A stretch of 64,000 nt of DNA from Pseudomonadota bacterium. GTDB lineage: Bacteria > Pseudomonadota > Alphaproteobacteria > Rhodobacterales > Rhodobacteraceae. A program made the translations under genes and the position numbers. Shown here piece after piece: positions 1 through 8,757 of this stretch (its first letter is position 1; the number at the start of each line of letters is the position of its first letter). The notes under the pieces were generated by a model that did no database searches, was not told the DNA's origin, and was given only the letters and a program-made list of their open reading frames with translations. The stretch spans positions 310,001 to 374,000 of the forward strand of contig JAIUPD010000002.1 in assembly GCA_020161615.1 (NCBI GenBank), read 5' to 3'.

Positions 1-479
1 CGGGTGAGATCCTGTTCCTGGCCAAGCTCGCCCCCAGCGCCGAGGCGGGCGCGGCCAGGATCCGCGCCGCCATCGAGGACGGGCGCGCCGCCGAGCGTTT
101 CGGCCAGATGGTCGCGGCACAAGGCGGTCCCGCCGATTTCGTCGAGCGCTACGCGGGCCTCCTGCCCGAGGCGCCGGTGATCCGCGAGGTTCCGGCGCCC
201 GGCCCCGGCATCGTCGCCGCCATCGACACCCGCGCCGTGGGGACGGCGGTAGTGCATCTGGGCGGCGGGCGGCTGGCGGGCGGGGATGCGGTCGATCCGC
301 GCGTCGGCTTCTCGGCGCTGGCCGAGCCCGGCGCCTCGGTCGGACCGGGCGCGCCGCTGGCGATGGTCCATGCCGCCAGCGAAGATGCGGCCGAGGCCGC
401 CATCGCCGTGCTGCAACAAGCCTATCGTCTGGGCGAGGCGCCGGCTCCGGTGGCGCTGGTGCAGGAGCGGGTGGCATGA
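1..479 (+). CDS. deoA: Thymidine phosphorylase, C-terminal part (5' end outside window)
   Basis: The frame opens at base 3 and runs to the TGA at 477-479, giving about 158 residues of C-terminal sequence. It matches the end of pyrimidine-nucleoside/thymidine phosphorylases, where the glycine- and alanine-rich barrel-like domain contains an AxDTRAVG-type stretch and a GFSALAEPG segment. The enzyme cleaves thymidine and deoxyuridine with phosphate to the base and deoxyribose-1-phosphate in the cytoplasm. The stop overlaps the deoB start by 4 bases (ATGA), so it is the upstream member of a salvage operon deoA-deoB-add-upp. The catalytic N-terminal half is not in the window. Confidence 0.88.
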   Translation, partial: GEILFLAKLAPSAEAGAARIRAAIEDGRAAERFGQMVAAQGGPADFVERYAGLLPEAPVIREVPAPGPGIVAAIDTRAVGTAVVHLGGGRLAGGDAVDPRVGFSALAEPGASVGPGAPLAMVHAASEDAAEAAIAVLQQAYRLGEAPAPVALVQERVA

Positions 480-1687
480 CGCGCGCTTTCCTCGTGGTCC
501 TCGATTCGGTCGGCTGTGGCGGGGCGCCCGATGCCGACCGCTTCTTCAACAACGGCCATCCCGATACCGGTGCCAACACGCTGGGCCATATCGCCGAAGC
601 CTGCGCCGCAGGCCGGGCCGAGGAGGGGCGCAGCGGCCCCCTGCGCCTGCCGGTGCTGGACGGGCTGGGCCTGGGCCGGGCGATTGCCGCGGCCTCGGGC
701 CTGCGGGCGCCGGGGCTGGGGGCCGAGCCGCAGGGGCGCTGGGGCGCCGCGACCGAGGTGTCGAAGGGCAAGGACACGCCGTCCGGGCATTGGGAGCTGG
801 CCGGCGTGCCGGTGCCCTGGGACTGGACCTATTTCCCCAAGACCGAGCCCGCCTTCGACGACGCACTGGTGGCCGAGGTCTGTCGGCTGGCCGGGACCGA
901 GGGGATCTTGGGCAATTGCCATGCCGCGGGGCTGGCCATCATGGAGGCCGAGGGGGCCGAGCATCTCAGGACCGGCTGGCCGATCTGCTATACTTCGGCC
1001 GACAGCGTGTTTCAGATCGCCGCGCATGAGGAAGCCTTCGGGTTGGATCGCCTGATCCGTCTCTGCCAGGACCTCGCGCCCCTGCTGCACGCGCGCCGCG
1101 TTGGCCGGGTCATCGCCCGGCCCTTCGTCGGCGAGCCGGGCGCGTTCAAACGCACCGGCAACCGCCGCGATTTCGCCATCGAGCCGCCCGCGCCGACGCT
1201 GATGGACTGGGCGCAGGCCGACGGGCGCGTGGTTCATGCCGTGGGCAAGATCGGCGATATCTTCAGCCATCGCGGCGTCACCCATCTGCACAAGGGCAAG
1301 AGCGACGCCGATCTGGTGGCGCATATGCTGCGGCTGGCGGTTGAGGCGGAGGAGGGGTCGCTCACCTTCGTCAATCTCGTGGAATTCGACAGCCTCTATG
1401 GCCATCCCCGCGACGTCTCGGGCTATGCCCGCGCGTTGGAGAGCTTCGACGCCAGCGCAGCCGAGTTTCTGGCCCGGCTGCGCCCCGGCGACATCGCGCT
1501 GTTCACCGCCGATCATGGCAACGACCCGACCTGGACCGGCACCGACCACACGCGCGAACGCGTGCCGGTGCTGGTCCATGGCGCGGGAGCGGGCGAGATC
1601 GGGCTTTGCGCCTTCGTTGACGTCGCGGCCTCGGTTGCCACCCATCTCGGGCTCAGCCAGACGGGCCCCGGCCAATCTTTCCTGTGA
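476..1687 (+). CDS. deoB: Phosphopentomutase
   Basis: This 403-residue protein has the usual DeoB length. It is an alkaline-phosphatase-superfamily metalloenzyme that interconverts (deoxy)ribose-1-phosphate and (deoxy)ribose-5-phosphate. The N-terminal metal motif DSVGCGG is at residues 10-16, and the C-terminal metal cluster ADHGNDPTW followed by GTDHTRE lies near residues 345-360. An internal NLVEFDSLYGHPRD block is typical of the cap/core junction. The start overlaps deoA by ATGA, which implies translational coupling. It takes the sugar phosphate released by DeoA and passes it towards the pentose phosphate or deoxyribose aldolase route. Confidence 0.96.
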   Translation: MTRAFLVVLDSVGCGGAPDADRFFNNGHPDTGANTLGHIAEACAAGRAEEGRSGPLRLPVLDGLGLGRAIAAASGLRAPGLGAEPQGRWGAATEVSKGKDTPSGHWELAGVPVPWDWTYFPKTEPAFDDALVAEVCRLAGTEGILGNCHAAGLAIMEAEGAEHLRTGWPICYTSADSVFQIAAHEEAFGLDRLIRLCQDLAPLLHARRVGRVIARPFVGEPGAFKRTGNRRDFAIEPPAPTLMDWAQADGRVVHAVGKIGDIFSHRGVTHLHKGKSDADLVAHMLRLAVEAEEGSLTFVNLVEFDSLYGHPRDVSGYARALESFDASAAEFLARLRPGDIALFTADHGNDPTWTGTDHTRERVPVLVHGAGAGEIGLCAFVDVAASVATHLGLSQTGPGQSFL

Positions 1688-1694
1688 GGTTCCC

Positions 1695-2693
1695 GTGAGC
1701 GAGAAGATCGACCCCGCCCTGCCGAAAGTCGAACTGCACCTGCATTTCGAGGGCGCCGCCCCACCCGCGTTCATCCGGGGGCTGGCGAAGGAGAAGAACC
1801 TCGACATCTCGAGGATCTTCACCGAGGACGGCGGGTATGATTACCGCGATTTCTGGCATTTCCTGGAGGTGTACGAGGCCGCGACCTCGACCCTGCAGAC
1901 GCCCGAGGATTTCCACCGCCTGTGCCTTGCGGTGCTGGAGGACCGGGCGCGCGACGGCGTGGTCTATGCCGAGACCTTCCTGTCACCCGATTTCTGCGGT
2001 GGCGGGGATGTGAGCGCCTGGCGCGAATACTTGCACGCGATCGAGGAAGCGGCGGCGATCGGCCAGCGTGACTTCGGCGTCACGCTGAAAGGGATCGTCA
2101 CCGCCATCCGCCATTTCGGACCCGAGAAATCGCGCGCCACGGCGCTTTGCGCGGCCGAAACGAAGGGCGATTTCCTGACGGGCTTCGGTCTTGCCGGGGA
2201 CGAGAAGCTGCACCATCCGAGGGATTTCACCTGGGCCTTCGATTGCGCGCGGGAAGCTGGGCTGAGGCTTACCGCGCATGCGGGCGAATGGGGCGGGGCG
2301 CAATCGGTCAGGGACGCGCTCGACCACCTGAAGCCCGAACGCATCGGCCACGGCGTGCAGGCCATCGACGACCTGGTGCTGGTCGACCGGCTGGCCGAGG
2401 ACCGCGTGGTGCTGGAGGTCTGCCCGGGATCGAACGTGTTCCTCGGCGTCTATCCCAGTTTTCCGGCGCATCCCGTCGACAAGCTGCGCGAGCGCGAGGT
2501 GATCGTCACGCTGTCGACCGACGATCCGCCCTTCTTCCGCACCACGCTGGTCAAGGAATACGAGGCGCTTGCCCGGGCGTTCAACTGGACAGAGGCGGAT
2601 TTCCGGGCCATCAACGCCGATGCCGCCCGCGCCGCTTTCTGCGATGCGGCGACCAAGGACCGCATTCTCCAGATCATCGAGGGCCGCGCATGA
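1695..2693 (+). CDS. add: Adenosine deaminase
   Basis: This 332-residue protein starts at GTG 1695, seven bases after the deoB stop, with a GAGG purine run just upstream. The frame is open further upstream, but that part only shadows deoB and the conserved N-terminus begins here. Zinc and catalytic motifs are visible: HLH at residues 15-17, HAGEWGG starting near 195, RIGHG, and STDD at about 274-277 before PPFF. It deaminates adenosine and deoxyadenosine to the inosines in the cytoplasm. Within this operon it supports nucleoside salvage and catabolism. Some relatives prefer adenine, which cannot be excluded by eye. Confidence 0.93.
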   Translation: MSEKIDPALPKVELHLHFEGAAPPAFIRGLAKEKNLDISRIFTEDGGYDYRDFWHFLEVYEAATSTLQTPEDFHRLCLAVLEDRARDGVVYAETFLSPDFCGGGDVSAWREYLHAIEEAAAIGQRDFGVTLKGIVTAIRHFGPEKSRATALCAAETKGDFLTGFGLAGDEKLHHPRDFTWAFDCAREAGLRLTAHAGEWGGAQSVRDALDHLKPERIGHGVQAIDDLVLVDRLAEDRVVLEVCPGSNVFLGVYPSFPAHPVDKLREREVIVTLSTDDPPFFRTTLVKEYEALARAFNWTEADFRAINADAARAAFCDAATKDRILQIIEGRA

Positions 2694-3322
2694 CCGAAAT
2701 GTTGACCGTCGTCACCCATCCGCTGGTGCAGCACAAGCTCAGCATCATGCGCGACAAGGATACCTCCACCTCCAAGTTCCGCCAGTTGCTGCGCGAAATC
2801 TCGATGCTGCTGGCCTATGAGGTGACGCGCGACCTGCCGATGACCACGGTCAAGATCGACACACCGCTCTGCCCGATGGACGCGCCGATGCTGGAGGGGC
2901 GCAAGCTGGCCCTGGTGTCGATCCTGCGCGCGGGCAACGGACTTCTGGACGGGATCCTCGAACTGATCCCGGCGGCGCGGGTCGGCTTCGTCGGCCTCTA
3001 CCGCGACCCCGAGACGCTGCAACCCGTCGAATATTACTGCAAGCTGCCGCCGGATCTGGACCAGCGCTGGACCATCGTCGTGGACCCGATGCTGGCCACC
3101 GGCAATTCCTCGGCCGCCGCCGTGGATCTGCTGAAGAAGGCGGGGGCGAAGAACATCCTCTTCATGTGCCTGCTGGCCGCGCCCGAAGGCGTCAAGCGGA
3201 TGCACGAGGCGCATCCCGATGTGCGCATCGTCACCGCGGCGCTGGACAGCCATCTGAACGATCACGGCTATATCGTCCCCGGACTAGGGGATGCGGGCGA
3301 CCGGATGTTCGGGACTAAATAA
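2690..3322 (+). CDS. upp: Uracil phosphoribosyltransferase
   Basis: This 210-residue protein has the exact family length. Its ATG at 2690 overlaps the add stop codon (ATGA). It makes UMP from uracil and PRPP. The N-terminus ([16 protein letters not shown]) and the PRPP-binding loop [10 protein letters not shown] near residue 132 are diagnostic, and the C-terminus [14 protein letters not shown] is a signature of Upp. It is the last gene of the deoA-deoB-add-upp unit and recaptures the uracil that pyrimidine nucleoside phosphorolysis releases. I see no strong terminator directly after it. Confidence 0.97.
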   Translation: MTEMLTVVTHPLVQHKLSIMRDKDTSTSKFRQLLREISMLLAYEVTRDLPMTTVKIDTPLCPMDAPMLEGRKLALVSILRAGNGLLDGILELIPAARVGFVGLYRDPETLQPVEYYCKLPPDLDQRWTIVVDPMLATGNSSAAAVDLLKKAGAKNILFMCLLAAPEGVKRMHEAHPDVRIVTAALDSHLNDHGYIVPGLGDAGDRMFGTK

Positions 3323-3389
3323 GGGGCGTTTACCCTTTACTCTGCCGAATCGGCGTAGCATCCTTCCGGCGGGCAACAGGGGGTTCGCC

Positions 3390-4319
3390 ATGGATATCAG
3401 GATGCTTTCGGCCGTGGCGCTGGCCGCCCTGGTCTGCGGTTCCGCCGCCGGGGCGCAGAGCGCACGCATTCCGGCCGAGGTTCCGCCCTCTGGCTATGCC
3501 GAGTCGCAATATGTCGATTCCAACGGCTGCGTCTTCGTGCGCGCCGGGTTCAACGGTACGGTGACCTGGGTGCCGCGCTACGGCAACGACCGCCAACCGA
3601 TGTGCGGCTTCATGCCCACGAACGGCGCGGGCGCCACGCAAGTGGCCGAAACCGCGGTGCAGGCCCCCGCCGCCCCGCCGCCGGTGACCGTGGCCGCCCC
3701 GGCGGGGCAGCAGCGCAGCGGCATCCGTGTCCGCACCTCGGGCGGGGTCGAGGCCGAGGTTCTGGCGCCCCCCCAGACCCGCAGCCGCGCGCCCGCCACC
3801 GCCTATGCCGCGCCCCGGGCGCCGGTCCTGTCCGAACCCGCCGCGCCGCAGGTCACCCTGTCCGACAGCCAGGGCCAGACGGCCGGACGCCGCGGCGACG
3901 GGCTGGGCCGGGCCTTCTGCGGCCTCAACCCCTGTATCACCGCGGGCATGCCGGGCTTCATGCACGGTGCCAACGCGACCGAACCCCGGGCGCGGAGCCC
4001 GCAGCCGACCGTCTCGACCATGGGCAGCACCGCTGCGATCGACAGCCGCCCGCAGAACGGCGGCGGGCTGCATACTGGCGGCGGGCGGATGACCAACGGG
4101 CAATATGTGCAGGTGGGCGTCTATGGCTCGGCCTCGAACGCCAGCGCGGCGGCGGCCAATCTGCAGGCCAACGGCATGCCGGTGGCGATGGCGCGCGCGG
4201 TGGCGGGCGGCAGCGAATACCGCGTGATCCTGGCCGGGCCCTTCGCCGATGCCGGTCAGGTCAGCGCCGCCCTGCGCCATGCCCGCGCTCTGGGCTATAC
4301 CGACGCCTTCATCCGCTGA
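3390..4319 (+). CDS. Exported SPOR-domain protein
   Basis: This 309-residue protein starts at ATG 3390 behind an AACAGGGGG purine run. Longer in-frame starts lack a signal peptide. Residues 1-22 form a signal peptide (DIRMLSAVALAALVCGSAAGAQ). Next comes a small domain with two Cys residues (SNGCVFVRAGFNGTVTW and QPMCGFMP), then a long Pro/Ala/Thr-rich low-complexity linker. A C-terminal SPOR domain spans about residues 237-309 (QYVQVGVYGSASNA ... YRVILAGPF). SPOR domains bind denuded glycan strands of septal peptidoglycan, so a periplasmic cell-division or cell-wall role is inferred. Its stop overlaps the convergent downstream gene by 11 bases. Confidence 0.85.
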   Translation: MDIRMLSAVALAALVCGSAAGAQSARIPAEVPPSGYAESQYVDSNGCVFVRAGFNGTVTWVPRYGNDRQPMCGFMPTNGAGATQVAETAVQAPAAPPPVTVAAPAGQQRSGIRVRTSGGVEAEVLAPPQTRSRAPATAYAAPRAPVLSEPAAPQVTLSDSQGQTAGRRGDGLGRAFCGLNPCITAGMPGFMHGANATEPRARSPQPTVSTMGSTAAIDSRPQNGGGLHTGGGRMTNGQYVQVGVYGSASNASAAAANLQANGMPVAMARAVAGGSEYRVILAGPFADAGQVSAALRHARALGYTDAFIR

Positions 4320-4752
4320 CCGCCCCGGCCTTCCGCTGCCATTCGGGGAGCGGAAAGAGCCGGTCATAGGCCCAGTTGAAGCCGAAGGCATAGACCAGGT
4401 AGAAGGCCGCGAAGGACAGGTCCATGACCAGCGCCTGCCAGAGCGTCACGCCCAGATACCAGGCGATGAAGGGCAGCAGGACCAGCAGCAGCCCGCCCTC
4501 GAACAGCACGGCGTGCAGGATCCTGAGCGGCAGGGTCTTCAGGGTGGTGCCCCGCGCCCGGCTGAGCGCCAGATCGAAGAGCCAGTTGTAGAGCAGGTTC
4601 CACAGCGTCGCCGACGTGGCGCTGACCACGCCCACGACGCCGATATCGTGCATCGGCATGCCGAAGGCGGCAGCTCCCAGCGGCACGACGAGCAAGAGCG
4701 CGATCAGCTCGAAACTGACGGCGTGGCGGAAACGATCGAGGGGGGAACGCAT
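4309..4752 (-). CDS. PACE-family (BTP domain) small multidrug/biocide transporter
   Basis: This 147-residue, four-helix membrane protein consists of two repeated bacterial-transmembrane-pair units. The N-terminus RFRHAVSFELIALLLVVPLG and the repeated pattern LWNLLYNWLFD / FNWAYDRLFP are characteristic of PACE (proteobacterial antimicrobial compound efflux, AceI-like) proteins. A good ribosome binding site (GGAGG, five bases before ATG 4752) fixes the start. Known members export chlorhexidine, acriflavine or short diamines, but the substrate here is unknown. It appears monocistronic and is convergent with the SPOR gene, overlapping it by 11 bases. Confidence 0.85.
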   Translation of the reverse strand: MRSPLDRFRHAVSFELIALLLVVPLGAAAFGMPMHDIGVVGVVSATSATLWNLLYNWLFDLALSRARGTTLKTLPLRILHAVLFEGGLLLVLLPFIAWYLGVTLWQALVMDLSFAAFYLVYAFGFNWAYDRLFPLPEWQRKAGAVSG

Positions 4753-4866
4753 GGCAACCTCCGATGCGGCTGCCGGGTCGTCCCGGCGAGTTACCCGTCA
4801 TGGGGGAGGTCGTCCTCGCCCCCGCAAGATAGACGGGGCGCAGGGCGGTTCAAGGCCTGATCGCGG

Positions 4867-5889
4867 TCAATGGGCGCAGATCGCCTGAACCGTCAGCCAT
4901 TCGCCGTCGCTCAGAAGGCGCTCGGCGGCACGGGGCTGGGCGGGCCGGTCGGCCAGCGCCTGGGTCAGCGCCTGGCGCCCTTCGGGCAGGGACATCGCAT
5001 AGGGCAGGGGCGAGACGCCGATCCGCTCCAGCGCCTCGCCCAGCGCCGCGGCGCCGGGCAGGGCGGGAGGGCGCTGCAGACGCTGCCGCGCATAGCCGCG
5101 CAGCGAATCCTCGGGCAGGGTGCCGGTGGTCAGCAGGGTCAGCGTCGCCCGGGTGCCCGCGGCCGAGAGCAGGTCCAGCAGCGGATCGGTCGCGGCGCGC
5201 GCCTGGGCCTCGGCCAGCAGGTAGCCCGCCAGCGCCTCGGGACTGTCCAGGCGCGAGACCAGCGCATCGCCCAGGACGATCAGTTGCCCCGGCAGATGCG
5301 CCGCCTCCAGCCCCGGGATCCCGGTCATCACCACCACGCGCCAGTCGCTGCCCAACACCCGGTTGCGCAGCGTGGCCAGCGATTGCCGCCCGTCGGGATC
5401 GGCGCAGATCCGTTCGCTGGCGGCGCTTTCGAAGATCATGTCCAGCGCCTCGCGCCCGATCTGCACGCGCGCCGCCTCCGGCACGATGGCGGCGGTTCGG
5501 GCAACCAGCACGCCGGGCAGCCACAGGAACCCCGCCACGACCAGCGCCAGCACGCCCGCGCCCAGACCCAGCCGCAGCCAGCGCAGGGGCGGCTTGGGGC
5601 TCAGCGCGGCGCGGATCGTTTCCAGCGCCTCGATCAGCAGGGCGTCGTCCAGTTCCAGCGTCTCGCTGTCGCCGTCGCTGAGGGGGGTATAGACCGCGGG
5701 CCGCGTGCCCTTGTTCATCCGCACCACGGCGGGCAGCGACCAATGGCTGAGCGCCTGGCCGGATTTGGTATCGGCGATGATCAGGCTGGAATCGCCCAAA
5801 GACACCACGACATCGCGCCGCTGTTCGTCGGGGCCTGCCCGCCAGACGCCCGAGCCTTCCAGCCGCGCGTATTTTTCAAGCGCCGTCAT
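4867..5889 (-). CDS. Membrane-anchored M48-like protein lacking the HExxH zinc site
   Basis: This 340-residue protein has a cytoplasmic N-terminal beta-rich part (1-100), one transmembrane helix at about 106-127 and a C-terminal domain. Residues 190-235 read like an M48 metallopeptidase: a GLEAAHLPGQLIVLGDALVSRL stretch split across residues 193-214 resembles the family pattern of a surface loop, PGG, V and a leading Leu run, followed by SPEALAGYLLAEA. The expected HExxH falls at LAEAQA (225-230), with no zinc-binding histidines. I infer a catalytically dead relative of the Zn protease fold. Without a search it can only be called M48-like. The neighbouring genes give no functional hint. Confidence 0.6.
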   Translation of the reverse strand: MTALEKYARLEGSGVWRAGPDEQRRDVVVSLGDSSLIIADTKSGQALSHWSLPAVVRMNKGTRPAVYTPLSDGDSETLELDDALLIEALETIRAALSPKPPLRWLRLGLGAGVLALVVAGFLWLPGVLVARTAAIVPEAARVQIGREALDMIFESAASERICADPDGRQSLATLRNRVLGSDWRVVVMTGIPGLEAAHLPGQLIVLGDALVSRLDSPEALAGYLLAEAQARAATDPLLDLLSAAGTRATLTLLTTGTLPEDSLRGYARQRLQRPPALPGAAALGEALERIGVSPLPYAMSLPEGRQALTQALADRPAQPRAAERLLSDGEWLTVQAICAH

Positions 5890-5997
5890 GCCTCAACTGC
5901 CGCCCGGTTTTTGTTCTTTGGCCTGGGCGCCCATGCTACCCGAGGAGGCCCCGCCGCGCCAGTGCCGGGCGCTCATTCGGCGCCCGGCCTGCCCGGT

Positions 5998-7620
5998 TCA
6001 GAGGGTTTTGGCCAATGCGCGCAGCTCGAACTTCTGGATCTTGCCGGTCGAGGTCTTGGGAAGCTCGTGGAAGATCACGCGCTTGGGCGTCTTGAACCCG
6101 GCCAGACGCTCGCGGCAAAAGGCGATCAGCTCGGCCTCGGTCGCGGCCATCCCCTCCTTCAACTCGACGAAGGCACAAGGCACCTCGCCCCATTTGTCGT
6201 CGGGTTTCGCCACCACGGCGCAGAGCGAGACGGCGGGATGATGGGCCAGCGCGCCCTCCACCTCGACCGAACTGACGTTTTCCCCGCCCGAGATGATGAT
6301 GTCCTTCGAGCGGTCGGCGATCTTGATATAGCCGTCCTCGTGCATGAAGGCGATGTCGCCCGAGTGGAAATAGCCGCCGCGGAAGGCCTCAGCCGTGGCC
6401 TCGGGGTTGCGGAAATAGCCCTTCATCACGCCATTGCCGCGGTGCATGATCTCGCCCAGCGCGGCGCCGTCGCGGGCGACCGGCTGCATCTGGGCGTCCA
6501 GCACGGTGATCTCTTCCATGAAGGGCATTTTCACCCCGGTCCGGGCCTTCACGGCCGCGCGCTGGTCGGCGGGCAGCGCCTCGAACCCCTCATGCCAGGT
6601 GCATTCGGTGGCGGGGCCATAGGTCTCGGTCAATCCGTAGACCTGGGTCACGTTGAAGCCCAGGGGCTCGATGGCGGCCAGAGTCGCGGCGGGGGGCGGG
6701 GCGCCGGCGGTGAAGACCTCGACCACATGGTCGAAGGGCAGGCGGTCTTCGGGCTTGGCGGCGATGATGGTGTTGAGCACGATGGGCGCGCCGCCGAAAT
6801 GCGTGGCGCCCTCGACGGCGATGGCCTGATAGACCCCTTTCGCGGTGATGTCCCTCAGGCAGATGATCGCGCCCCCCAGCGCCGGGATCATCCAGGGATG
6901 GCACCAGGCGTTGCAATGGAACATCGGCACGATGGTCAGATAGCGCGGGTAAAGCGTCATCCGCCAGCTGATCGGCTGGCTCAGCGTCGCCAGATAGGCG
7001 CCGCGGTGGTGATAGACCACGCCCTTCGGCCGCCCGGTGGTGCCGCTGGTATAGTTCAGCGCCAGCGATTCCCATTCATCCTCGGGCATGATCCAGGCGA
7101 AATCCGCATCGCCCGAGGCGACCAGATCCTCATAGACCATATGCCGCCCGGTCGGCGCGACGCCCGCCTGCGCATCCGGCACCTCGACGATCTTCGGCCC
7201 GCCGCCGATGATCATGCAGGCCCGTTCCGCCAGTTCCACCAGCGAGCTGTCGACCAGCGCCACCTTGGCTCCGCCGTGTTCGAAGATATAGGCGACCGTA
7301 TCCAGATCCAGCCTTGTGTTGATCGCGTTCAGCACCGCCCCCGCCGCCGGGACCGCGAAATGCGCCTCGGCATGGCTGGGCACGTTGGGCAACAGCGTCG
7401 CCACCACATTGCCCGGCTTCACCCCCAGCTTCGCCAGCGCCGAGGCCAGTTTCGTGACCCTTGCGTGGTATTCAGCATAGGTCCAGCGCTGGTTGCCATA
7501 GACCAGCGCCTCGCGCGTGGCGAAGAGATCCGCGGCGCGCGCCAGATGCGAGAGGGGCGTGAGCGGGACGTAATTCGCCCGGCATTTCCCCAGCCCCGAT
7601 TCGTCTGCCAGCCATCCCAT
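5998..7620 (-). CDS. Acyl-CoA synthetase (AMP-forming), DmdB/medium-chain type
   Basis: I chose ATG 7620 (540 aa) because AGGGGGA lies 5-6 bases upstream and the conserved MGWLADESGLGK start follows; a longer start at 7662 exists. It ligates a carboxylic acid to CoA through an acyl-adenylate. Visible motifs are the P-loop YTSGTTGRPKG, the GLTETYGPAT core, HSGDIAFMHEDGYIKIADRSKD and the C-terminal lysine region KTSTGKIQKFELR. The N-terminus and length resemble the family that contains methylmercaptopropionyl-CoA ligase (DmdB) and short- or medium-chain fatty acid ligases. The substrate is not decidable from sequence alone. It is divergent from the EamA gene. Confidence 0.88.
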   Translation of the reverse strand: MGWLADESGLGKCRANYVPLTPLSHLARAADLFATREALVYGNQRWTYAEYHARVTKLASALAKLGVKPGNVVATLLPNVPSHAEAHFAVPAAGAVLNAINTRLDLDTVAYIFEHGGAKVALVDSSLVELAERACMIIGGGPKIVEVPDAQAGVAPTGRHMVYEDLVASGDADFAWIMPEDEWESLALNYTSGTTGRPKGVVYHHRGAYLATLSQPISWRMTLYPRYLTIVPMFHCNAWCHPWMIPALGGAIICLRDITAKGVYQAIAVEGATHFGGAPIVLNTIIAAKPEDRLPFDHVVEVFTAGAPPPAATLAAIEPLGFNVTQVYGLTETYGPATECTWHEGFEALPADQRAAVKARTGVKMPFMEEITVLDAQMQPVARDGAALGEIMHRGNGVMKGYFRNPEATAEAFRGGYFHSGDIAFMHEDGYIKIADRSKDIIISGGENVSSVEVEGALAHHPAVSLCAVVAKPDDKWGEVPCAFVELKEGMAATEAELIAFCRERLAGFKTPKRVIFHELPKTSTGKIQKFELRALAKTL

Positions 7621-7700
7621 GGAGTTCCCCCTTGCCAAGGTGTTGCGCTTCTGCTTCGCCATTGTGGCGGCAGTTCGCGCCGTCGGAAAGGGGCCTCGGC

Positions 7701-8612
7701 ATGTCTGCCATCACGCTCAATCGCACGCGCGCGGCCCTGCTGGCGGTGCTGGGCTATGCCGCGCTGATCGGCTTCACCGACAATTTCGTGCGCCTGGTGG
7801 CCGAGGAGGTCGGGCTTTGGCAATTCCATGCCCTGCGCACCGGCATGGCCGTGGTGCTGTTCGCGCTGGGCGCGCGGGTCTTCGGGCTGGCTCTGGCGCC
7901 GAAGCGCTGGGCGCCGATGATCGCCCGTTCGGCCATCCACGCGGCCTCGATGCTGGTGTATTTCGGTTGCCTCGCCTTCCTGACCGTGGCCCAGACCGCA
8001 GCCGGGCTTTTCACCGCGCCGATCTTCGTGCTGCTCTTTTCGCGCTTCCTGTTCGGCCATGCGCTGGGTCCGGTCCGCATCGCCGCCGTGGCGCTGGGCT
8101 TTGTCGGCGTGGTGCTGGTGCTGCAACCGGGCTCGCAATCGCCCCTGGGCTGGGCCAGCCTGTTCCCCGTCGCCGCGGGGGCGCTTTATGCGCTGGGCAA
8201 CCTGGCCACCCGCGAATGGTGCGAGGGCGAGAGCGCGGCCTCGCTGACGCTGGGGTTCTTTGTCGCGCTGGGGTTGGCGGGGCTGGCGGGCATGGGAGCC
8301 CTGGCGCTGTGGCAGCCAGAGGTTCCCGCGGGCGCCGCCGGGTTCATCCTCAGGGGTTGGGTCACGCCCTCGGGCACGGTGCTGTTCTGGACCTTCGTGC
8401 AGGCGCTGGGCTCGACGCTGGCGGTCAGCCTGATGGTGCGGGCCTATCAGCTGGCCGATGCCAGCCGTGTGTCGGTCTTCGAATACGTGATCCTGCCGAT
8501 TTCCGCCTTGTGGAGCTGGATCCTCTGGGGCCAGACCATCGCCGCGCTGGCGGTGCTGGGCATGGGGCTGATCATCGCCGCGGGGGCGATGATCGCGCTG
8601 CGCAACCGCTGA
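7701..8612 (+). CDS. EamA/DMT-family transporter
   Basis: This 303-residue protein starts at ATG 7701, preceded by AAGGGG eight bases upstream. Around ten hydrophobic helices form two EamA repeats, for example LLAVLGYAALIGFTDNFVRLV at the start and VLGMGLIIAAGAMIALRNR at the end. Drug/metabolite transporters of this type export amino acids, metabolites or drugs by proton exchange; the substrate is not identifiable. It is transcribed divergently from the acyl-CoA synthetase, with an 80-base shared upstream region. Confidence 0.85.
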   Translation: MSAITLNRTRAALLAVLGYAALIGFTDNFVRLVAEEVGLWQFHALRTGMAVVLFALGARVFGLALAPKRWAPMIARSAIHAASMLVYFGCLAFLTVAQTAAGLFTAPIFVLLFSRFLFGHALGPVRIAAVALGFVGVVLVLQPGSQSPLGWASLFPVAAGALYALGNLATREWCEGESAASLTLGFFVALGLAGLAGMGALALWQPEVPAGAAGFILRGWVTPSGTVLFWTFVQALGSTLAVSLMVRAYQLADASRVSVFEYVILPISALWSWILWGQTIAALAVLGMGLIIAAGAMIALRNR

Positions 8613-8757
8613 TCCTCGCCCTGCAATTGTGGCGGGGATGGCGGGCGGTGCATTGCAATTACCTCAATTTTTCCCTTTTTGGTCCCCGTCTTCGCCACGG
8701 GCGGCCCGCCATATGGTCCCATCGAAACGCAAAATGCGTCCGATGGAGGGACCGACA

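Noticed and set aside
4870-7767. A 965-codon open frame on the plus strand
   Set aside because: It lies antisense to the M48-like and acyl-CoA synthetase genes, has a His/Gln/Arg/Gly-rich translation without domains, and is explained by GC-rich codon use on the other strand.
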